Shown here in pieces: positions 32,608 to 39,503 of a DNA stretch of 39,503 bases. Below the pieces are notes generated by a model that saw only the letters and a program-made list of their open reading frames with translations, searched no databases and was not told the DNA's origin. The DNA lies in the NCBI GenBank assembly GCA_001931875.2, contig MSJH02000435.1:1-39503 (forward strand), in the 5' to 3' direction. Source of the DNA: Byssochlamys sp. IMV 00236 (taxonomy: Eukaryota; Ascomycota; Eurotiomycetes; Eurotiales; Thermoascaceae). A program made the translations under genes and the position numbers. Within the stretch, counting starts at the first letter, position 1. Each line of letters opens with the position of its first letter.

Positions 32608-33085
32608 TGGAGGGAACACTATTCAAGGTTTATCTTGAGAGAACGTTTGGTGAGTTCCTAGTGACACTAGATATTTCAACCTCGTAATGACAGTGAAGAA
32701 TGGCTCGTGATTATAAAACATCCAGAGGAGCCTGTTATTTTAAAAGCACAGGGCATACAATCACCCTATTCTACTTTTCAATAGAGAAGCTGTAGCGTTG
32801 TATGTGAAGTAGAGAGAGTATGTATACATCTCGGTTTATGGAGGGATTATGATATTCAAGCTCATTATGTATGATGCTTTAACGGCATACTCATATGCTA
32901 CTGGTGCTATTCTCGATCAAACAAAAAAGTCTAGGACTGTCTACATCCCCGAATGTCTTGATCAAGTGTTACGCTTTTTGAACAGCATTGATTTGTGGGA
33001 CCATGATCTTTTAATTGTCTACTATCTTGACAGCACTTTTGAAATAAGATGGATTCATTGCTATATTAATAAAAAAATATCTTGA
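32608..33085 (+). pseudogene. Possible decayed gene of unknown family
   Basis: Coding-like fragments follow each other in changing frames: from ATG 32608 a MEGTLFKVYLERTFGEFLVT-type start, then NDSEEWLVIIKHPEEPVILK, then REAVALYVK followed by a TAG, then a longer open frame (32849-33085) including KKSRTVYIPECLDQVLRFLN. No splice sites rescue the frame shifts. The order and spacing suggest a single decayed gene. The family is not recognised. 32495-32607, between it and MIC60, is ordinary 3' UTR-like sequence. Confidence 0.35.
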
Positions 33086-33115
33086 CTTTTTTTTTTCTCT
33101 TTGTTATTTCCTTTA

Positions 33116-33524
33116 ATGCTTTACTCCGTAGTCCGCTTTCAAAAGGCACCACCTGTGCCTCGTTTTTTCAAAGAAGGACTCACACTAGATCACGTAAGAG
33201 AGAGAGACCAAGTCTAATAAATATACTAATCACCCAACACAAAAGTTTCTTCTTCGAGCACAAGTCATTTCACTTTATCGACAAATTGTCAGATGCACCA
33301 AAGGCATGGATAAGTCAAATGCCAAAGAGATCATTCACTGGGCAAGAGCCGACTTTGAACGACATCGTCATGAGACCAATATTGTACATGTGAGATCTAT
33401 AGAATTACATACCCTGCTAAACTTTATTTATTAGGATAATATCAAGTCACTGATATCTTCAGGGAAACATCAAATGCACACCCTTCAAAACTCTGTTTCT
33501 TTAGCTCATGTCAACAAGAAATAA
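33116..33524 (+). CDS. LYR-motif mitochondrial protein (LYRM2-like)
   Basis: Three exons: 33116-33193, 33246-33383, 33435-33524 (introns 52 and 51 nt); 101 residues. LYR proteins are small helical mitochondrial factors that bind acyl-carrier protein and help assemble respiratory complexes. LYRM2 has been tied to complex I. The junction reads GLTLDHFLLRAQVISLYRQI, closely matching the LYRM2 pattern LTL..F..R..V..LYR.I, with the LYR triad at the expected place. WARADFERHRHETN and IKSLISSGKHQMHTLQNSVS follow the rest of the family. The N-terminus could serve as a short presequence. The first acceptor (ACAAAAG) is weak but is supported by the protein match. Its stop lies 7 bp from the oppositely oriented glucosidase II stop. 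Confidence 0.88.
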
Positions 33525-33531
33525 AAAAGAT

Positions 33532-36451
33532 TTATTGATAAACAACCACTCGCCATCCACATTTGGTTACTGACACTTTGGGATCCTTGATTGTCAAGAC
33601 GTCATTATCCATCGTATATTCCAATTCGACCGTACTGTCACCTGAGATCACCTTGACACCTCTTGGCTTCTTGGAAGCTAAAATATAGAGACGTTCGATA
33701 CGGATCGATCGATGAGATTCGGCAAATGCGGCATCACCTTCGGTCTTGCACGAGAGTTCTCCGTTGACGTAGTTAAAGGTGGTGTAAGCGTAGATGCCTC
33801 TTTGATAATCGTACGTCTCTTCGTCGTCCATGTAAAGTGTGCCGCGAGCAATACGGTCCTTAGAGGGAGCAATGACAAGTGTATAAGGATCCTGTCTCAT
33901 CGATCTTGAGCTGCGTCTGATACGTTCCCGACGAGGAATGATCTGACCGCCACGGTAGTAGGCAGGAATGGTATCAAGAGGTGCAGATACAGTCTGAGAA
34001 CCTGACTTGCCAACAGCTTGGAATGTCTTGGTATCATACCACACCTATTTCATTATGAGTTATCTTGTTTCTCTCATAGTCTAATTTATGTACCTCATTG
34101 TCAGGGAAATAGACATTGGTGGACTGCGCGCCTTCTTCAGTCACTGGTTTGACAAGAATACCTTCGCCAACCATAAATTGATCCTCTGTAGCAAACAAAT
34201 GTTCGTCCTCAGGGAACTCCATAAACATGGGTCGCATCATGGGTGTTCCAGTGCTATAGGCTTCATAAAAAAGTGTGTACCAATAGGGTAAAAGAGCATA
34301 TCGCTCACGAAGAGCAGCTCGTGTCATCGATCGATATGGTTCTTCAGACAAGTAAGGTTCACGACGCTTGGTATCAATATGAGCATGAGCACGGAAGAAG
34401 GGTTGGTATACTGCAGCCTGGTACCAACGAACAAGCAGCTCAGGCGTCGGGTTATTGAAGAATCCAGGCACGTCAGCGCCTGAAAAGACAACACCACCGA
34501 GTCCGTTGGAGAGGATCATGGGGTTGCTGTAGTAAAGTGATTCCCAGTTGGCCATATTATCGCCTGTCCAAACAGGACCTATACGTTGAACGCCTGCATA
34601 AAATCCTCGGGTCAAGACAAACGGACGCTTTTGAACAGCCGTGCGCTCTCTTACACCATCTGTCGTAGCAGAATGCTAAAAGATATAAGCAACCAAAATG
34701 ACAAAAAATATAAAAGGAAACTTACTGATAAGAAAGCGTAGAGGTTATGTAACACACGATGCTCCCATTTTCCATCATGAATCATCTCCTTTTGCATCGT
34801 AATCTCTGGGCCGTTAAATACAGAAGGCTCATTCATGTCGTTCCATATGTGTACGTTCTCTCTTGTACCCTTGAACTGATCAAATGCAAACTTACTCTTC
34901 CACCACTGGTATGATTCATTATGAGCAAAATCGACCCATGAGGACTGACCAGGCCAACACCAAGCGTCATAGTCTGAACCATCCGGTTTTTTCACGAGCA
35001 AGTTCTTTTCCTTGGCCTCCTCAATGATGTTGTATCCGTCCGCGTGCTTGATGTGAGGATCAATGATCGTCACGAGTTTACGACCCTTGCGATCGAGTGT
35101 TTCCTCCATCGAGATGGGGTCAGGGAATTTGGCCGAGTCCCAAGTGAAATACTTTTTCTCGTCGGTGTATTCAATATCGAGCCAGATCACGTCGTATGGC
35201 ATATCGTTTTCGTCAAACTGTCTGTCAACGTCGAGCACGTCGCGTTGGTTGATATAGTTCCATCGACATTGATGGTAGGCAATTGCAAACATTTGAGGTA
35301 GGGCAGGTGGGCCTGTTAATTGGGTGTATTGACGAAGGACATCCTTGGTTGAAGGACCAAGAAAGATAAAGACGTCCAGAACACCGGCTTCGGATATCCA
35401 GTGCGTCTTGGTGCTTGTCACAGGTGAACTCATCACCTTTTGTGCCAGATTCTATAGGTACAGTATCAGAAACATGTTCCTGCATAACTGTTCTCAACTG
35501 CTTACCCCATGTGCGCCTTCTTTGGTCTTGACAATATCGATCCATGTCTCTGAAGGGTTCATCCAAAAGATACCTGCTGACATCTTGTGTTTGTGTGCAA
35601 TCATGAAAGGAACAGATCCGTAGAGAGCAGTAGGACTGTCGAGAGCGTACTCGAATACGTCGGTATTGTATAACCTGTAAGGCTCCTCATATGCGTTTTC
35701 TCCACCTCTGGTCTCCTTGAGCGAAAGGCTTGATGCGTGTTCCTAACCAAGGAAGTAATTATGCCTATTCTTTTTATCATTCAAAAGTACTACTTACGGG
35801 AATGCCATAAACATGACCAAATCCATGAAAAGTGATATCCATCGCAATTGATTCGGGGCCATTCGGCTTTGGGTCTGTCCACGTCTTGAACGTCTCTTCC
35901 CAAAGATCGTCTTGTCCGCTCTCACCATCTTTGAGTCGTAGGTGCTCAAAGTTGAAGAATCCACGTTCGTTGAGAGTGATGACAGGTTGGTCATTAACCA
36001 AGAATTCGATACGCAAAGGATCAGGATGAATGACGATGGTGCGTTCTTTGTTTTTGATGATGACCTCTTTTTGACTATCCACTGTGCTCTGACCTGCAAG
36101 TTGAGGTTCAGAGTAAAGAGTGTGTTTTATATGGTCATCATAACGTGGTTTGATGGGATTCTTTTCATTAATTCGAACACGAGCTGTATTATCTTGCAAC
36201 ACGTACACATCCATCGTCATCATCACACGGGTTTCCTTGTTGATTATTTCTGCATAGACATGGTCATTATTTGTTTGGATTGAGTTTGGTACTAATTGAT
36301 ATGGCGATGTGGTCACTTGGTCTGCATAAGCTCTATTGCGTCGACAAAAGCCAGACTGTGAACACGTCTTGAAGTCGTCAAACTTCATGGCTGTAACAAT
36401 GGATAGCAAGGTTAACCATAGGAAAGTCAACCTTGGCACAAGTAGTCTCAT
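33532..36451 (-). CDS. Glucosidase II alpha subunit (GH31, ER)
   Basis: Five exons: 36451-35798, 35742-35506, 35451-34726, 34675-34094, 34044-33532 (introns 55, 54, 50 and 49 nt); 903 residues. It trims the two inner alpha-1,3-glucoses from N-glycans in the ER lumen, controlling entry to and exit from the calnexin cycle. A signal peptide is clear (MRLLVPRLTFLWLTLLSIVTA). FKTCSQSGFCRRNR is typical of the mature N-terminus. The GH31 nucleophile motif WNDMNEPS places Asp at about 502, and the acid/base Asp is at about 578 in VWTGDN. ISEAGVLDVFIFLGPS and YDVIWLDIEYTDEKKYFTWD also match. It has no C-terminal HDEL/KDEL, as expected, because retention is by the beta subunit. The length is normal for the family. 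Confidence 0.94.
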
Positions 36452-36695
36452 TTTTTTTTTTTATTTCGAAAAGAAGAGAAAGAAAATAAAAAAATAACCA
36501 ATAGAAAAGTGAATTCTAATTCATACTAACAAAGATACCCCTTTTCTCTGTCTCTATGTCTCTCTCAGATGATATCACTTTAGGCGTGAGTAATTTTTTT
36601 ATTCTACGCAATATTATGCAATCGAGACAAGTATATAAAATATAACAAATTCCTTTTTTTTCTCTCTCTTTTTTCTTTATATTTTTTAAAATAAA
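36452..36695. promoter_or_regulatory. Divergent promoter of glucosidase II alpha and the DinB-like gene
   Basis: 244 bp between divergent start codons. A TC-rich tract (TCTCTGTCTCTATGTCTCTCTC) lies at about 36544-36568, with T/CT-rich runs next to both ATGs. GTATATAAAATATA near 36630 could be a TATA element for the plus-strand gene, about 55 bp from its ATG. Confidence 0.5.
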
Positions 36696-37364
36696 ATGAC
36701 GACTAAACTATCAAAGACAGCCATTGATTTACTTGATCAATTGATTCTATTACTTGATTGTTTAAATGATGATCAGTTCACATATGAATCCAACGTAATG
36801 CCAGCGAGTACAATAGGTAAACATCTAAGGTAATAATAAAAAAAAAAGAAAAATAAATGACAAGACAAAACTCAGTGCTGCTAGAGGCATCTTTGTGATC
36901 ATTTCCAATTACTTTATCAACAACTATCGTCCAACACAATAAACTATGACATAAGACAGAGAGATGTAAGGATTATACATGTGTTTATTTATGTACTCAT
37001 CACTTTAATATAGACTCCTGCTGAAAATGAACGATCCATGGCAAAAAAGAAAATAAGAGAAATACAAGAGACGATCAAATTAAATGATCATACATCACTC
37101 GATACTCCTGTCTCTCTCACGGCTACCATCCATGCTTCAGATCATGAACCATGTCAATTTCAGTCTAGTTTTGGAAGGGAGTTATTCTATTGCTGTATTC
37201 ATGCTGTCAGTATAATGATAATTATAGGCTTCTATTTATTTAATGTCTTTTCTCTATAGATTCATCACTATGCTTCTATTAAAGCCATCTGTATCGAACT
37301 TGGTCTGTCAGTTCCTGTTGATTTTGGTGTGGCACCTTCTACTCTTCAATACAATGGAAAATAA
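36696..37364 (+). CDS. DinB-like (YfiT-type) four-helix protein
   Basis: Four exons: 36696-36829, 36887-36965, 37014-37205, 37260-37364 (introns 57, 48 and 54 nt); 169 residues. The DinB superfamily comprises four-helix bundles, many with a three-His metal site; some use bacillithiol or mycothiol-type cofactors, and eukaryotic roles are poorly known. The core reads ASTIGKHLRHLCDHFQLLYQ, then YDIRQRDTPAENE, then GRELFYCCIHAIHHYASIKA and LGLSVPVDFGVAPSTLQY. The histidines in HLCDHF and HAIHHY fit the metal ligands. The first acceptor is read as TAGAG|G, one step past a closer TAG, because only that keeps the frame. An AATAAA lies at 37399-37404. The family resembles bacterial proteins, so an old transfer is possible, but introns show it is established. 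Confidence 0.8.
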
Positions 37365-38089
37365 GTAGTCACGCAGTACAATGTTTTGTCATTGGTTCAA
37401 TAAAAGCCCATTGTAATGCAAATAAAGTGATGAGAATAGAAAGCAAGATCTTGCTTATAGGATCAAAAGATTAATTACGGGATTCAAGTCTAAAAGAATA
37501 CAAAGCTAAAAGATACCTTTCTGTAACCTCAATTGAAGTGTGGCAGTGCTGAAGAGAAAAGCAAGTAGAATTACTTAAAATGGCTTCAATTGGAGTACAA
37601 ATATGCTGCGTAAGCTTCAGAGTGAGTGTAATTAAATTTTACAACATTATCAGCTTGAAGAAATCATACTTGTCACTGTATGTTTATCTCTTATGCATTG
37701 AAGGTATATTTAGTAGGTCTGGGTGGGATAATGGATCCAGAGGAGGGAAGCAGCAAACTGTGCAGTCTTAGTCGCTGCTTAAAAGATTAAAGTCTGATGA
37801 GGCAATTCGATTGTAGCCGTCATATCATCAGGAGGTTTGAGATGAACAGGCTTGCTTTTCTTTATTCATATTTTCGACTGAGGAATAACATAGGAATACC
37901 TTTTCCTTTGAACATTTTACTCCAGATAGTATATCACTAAATATTGCGCTCAGTATCTGCATTATATAATATTTTCACTGATGATATTACCTGAAGCATT
38001 CTTTAATGCCTATAGAACCTATTGATCTGTTATCTCTGTGTCATCTTCAGCTTCGTTTAGTAACCATCACACAGATAATAATAGGAAAA
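37365..38089. other. Intergenic region, no gene
   Basis: Contains the DinB-like 3' UTR (AATAAA at 37399-37404) and AT-rich sequence. A 63-codon ORF at 37580-37771 has no recognisable features. Nothing else was seen up to the hairpin that precedes the second transposase remnant. Confidence 0.45.
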
Positions 38090-38151
38090 CACTACATGCG
38101 CGAAAAAATTAACTAATTCATTTTTTCGTGAATTTTTTCGTGCATGTAGTG
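38090..38151. repeat. Hairpin-forming inverted repeat (21-bp arms)
   Basis: CACTACATGCGCGAAAAAATT at 38090-38110 is complementary to 38131-38151 at 20 of 21 positions, with a 20-nt spacer. The motif TTTTTTCGTG is repeated in the spacer and the right arm. It lies about 65 bp upstream of transposase copy 2, so it is probably the end of that element. Confidence 0.75.
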
Positions 38152-38216
38152 CTTCCCAAAAAATATAAAAGTAGACCTTTTCATCTGTGTTGACTCTTTT
38201 TTCAAAACTTTTTAAT

Positions 38217-38815
38217 ATGAGTACAATATTTTTATTTGAAGATGGACATGGAAATGTCGTCGATGAGAATGGTGGCCCTGAGCCCATGGACCACGTTGTT
38301 GATCAGAATGAGTTTGTCGTTGAAACAATTGCCACTCACACTGATTACTTGAAAAGTGCAGCTTCCAACGATTCTTCGGCTTGTCCAATGCGAATAGAGA
38401 AGCCAAAAGATGAAGACATTCGTATGAAGGAGGCAAGTATAAAACGAGACTATGTTCGCTATACTGCCCAGGATAAAGCTAGATTTTTTGATCTGAAGAT
38501 TGAAAAGTATATGAGTGCGTCAGCTGCAGCGAAACAGTTGGGCATTCACATTCGAACTGCTCAGAGATGGGTTAAGCAATATAATGCGTGTTCTGACAGT
38601 ATTTTTGATAATTGTAAGCAGGTTGGTCGTAAATAAATCTTGACCGAAGAGCATAAAACGGCTGTTGTTGAATCCATTGACGCTAATCCTTCTGCAACTG
38701 TTGTTGAAGTGACCAAGCATTTATTGAAACGATTCAGTGATCTTAAGGTTTCGCGTAGCACGGTTTATAACTTTATGAGACGTGAATGCAACCTTTCGTT
38801 GAAAAAAGCAGATTT
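38217..38815 (+). pseudogene. Truncated Tc1/IS630-like transposase, copy 2
   Basis: Begins at ATG 38217 and shares with copy 1 a VVDENG N-terminus, an HTH (ASAAAKQLGIHIRTAQRWVK) and VSRSTVYNFM...CNLSLKKA. An in-frame TAA (38634-38636) falls just before ILTEEHKTAV, the counterpart of ILEEEH in copy 1, so it is a nonsense lesion. Similarity stops at about 38815, before the catalytic domain, where unrelated MULE-like sequence begins. The two copies are clearly diverged relatives rather than recent duplicates. Confidence 0.8.
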
Positions 38816-39503
38816 TCATTCTACTCGGCTCTGCAGAGGATCTTCAGTACCTTTCTCTGCCTGCAGATGTCAAAGAAGTCATTCTTCAGCGACTGCAAGA
38901 AGGATATAATACAAGTTTCGCTCTCACAGTGAAGCTTCAACAAGCATTCCTCACAGGGATGACTTTATTCATAGTGAAGATGAGTACAACATCTTCAGAA
39001 AAGTATTTGAAAGAGTTTACAAGAGGCATGACGATCAGTAAGCATCTGTCAAATTCTGGTTGAACCACTTGGAATCAAAGAATTACAACGTATACATCGA
39101 CAATGACTACGACAGTTCATTCGCCTTTGGATTTTGCTCAACTTGGCAAGCATCCCTTTTAGCCGAAACAAAGGATTTTTCTTTGGATGCAACGCATAAT
39201 ACGACTGTATTTAAAGATGGCCTGTTGTATACTTTGATGATCAGGCATGCAGAAACTGAAACTGGCTGTCCTGCTGCATACCTCTTCACTACTGATAGAT
39301 CTTTCTTGCCTGTAAGTCACTGGCTCTACCATTTAAAACATTCTGCCAGCCTCTGTCCTGAAAAGATTACGCTTGACATGAGCGATGTGGAAGAAAATGC
39401 GATTCGCAGTATATTTCCATCTGTCAACATTCAATGGTGTCTTTTTCATGTACTGAGAGCAGTATTACAGCAAGTACGAGCCAAGCTTGTGCTTGAAAGT
39501 CTA
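38816..39503 (+). pseudogene. Broken MULE-type transposase, 5'/central part (runs off the window)
   Basis: From about 38816 a frame reads LLGSAEDLQYLSLPADVKEV, then RLQEGYNTSF. Near 38945 it must shift to another frame, HRDDFIHSEDEYNIFRKVFE. That frame has a TAA at 39039-39041 and then runs open to the right edge. FSLDATHNTTVFKDGLLYT (first catalytic Asp region), CPAAYLFTTDRSFLPVSHWL, ITLDMSDVEENAIRSIFP and IQWCLFHVLRA (C..H motif) are typical of the MULE/FAR1-type DDE domain. At least two lesions are visible, so the copy is probably inactive, although the rest is outside the window. Confidence 0.75.

Noticed and set aside
1..39503. CRISPR arrays, tRNA, rRNA or bacterial operon signals
   Set aside because: No regularly spaced direct repeats or cloverleaf sequences were seen, and the window is clearly intron-bearing nuclear DNA.

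Overview
The window looks like nuclear chromosomal DNA from an early-diverging filamentous fungus, most likely a Mucoromycota (Mucorales-type) species. The sequence is AT-rich and has many short spliceosomal introns (mostly 47-67 nt, usually GTAAGN/GTATGN...YAG). Gene density is high, with divergent and convergent neighbours. The gene set is fungal: LysM secreted protein, adenylate-forming reductase, Mic60, Tim23, glucosidase II. A protein-kinase/Sel1 fusion also fits this group. The genus cannot be fixed from the sequence alone. All exon/intron models here were built by eye from reading-frame continuity, splice signals and family similarity.

Layout. 1-125: 3' end of a coiled-coil gene (+). 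770-5097: RRP40 (exosome, -) divergent from a GEMIN5-like WD40/TPR gene (+, 8 exons). 6434-9678: a three-exon A-T-R adenylate-forming reductase (-), followed by a 2.8 kb gene-poor stretch. 12448-13065: a secreted LysM protein with a Lys/His/Pro repeat tail (-). 14538-14851: mitochondrial ribosomal protein uS17m (-). 15292-17666: a ten-exon FYVE + armadillo-like protein (-). 17840-19782: a seven-exon class I sirtuin (-). 20300-21013: TIM23 (+). 21014-24299: 3.3 kb with no convincing gene, only coding-like scraps. 24300-25895: an intronless kinase-like (probable pseudokinase) + Sel1-repeat protein (+).

26018-30329 is an accessory island bounded by about 90-bp inverted repeats roughly 90% identical by eye. 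Each repeat lies upstream of a decayed gene pointing inward: gene A (+) and a C2H2 zinc-finger gene B (-). Between them sits a dead Tc1/IS630-like (DDE) transposase. A second, diverged member of that transposase family lies at 38217-38815. It is cut off and continues directly into a broken MULE-type transposase that runs off the window end.

30632-37364 returns to housekeeping genes: MIC60 (+), a decayed ORF, LYRM2-like LYR protein (+), glucosidase II alpha (-) and a DinB-like protein (+). The LYRM2 and glucosidase II stop codons face each other only 7 bp apart. The housekeeping part is rich in mitochondrial (uS17m, Tim23, Mic60, LYRM2) and RNA-metabolism (Rrp40, Gemin5) functions, but nothing suggests co-regulation beyond shared intergenic promoters. 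The most unusual items are the inverted-repeat island with two inward genes, the pseudokinase-Sel1 fusion, the Gemin5 orthologue, and the transposase-transposase junction at the right edge.
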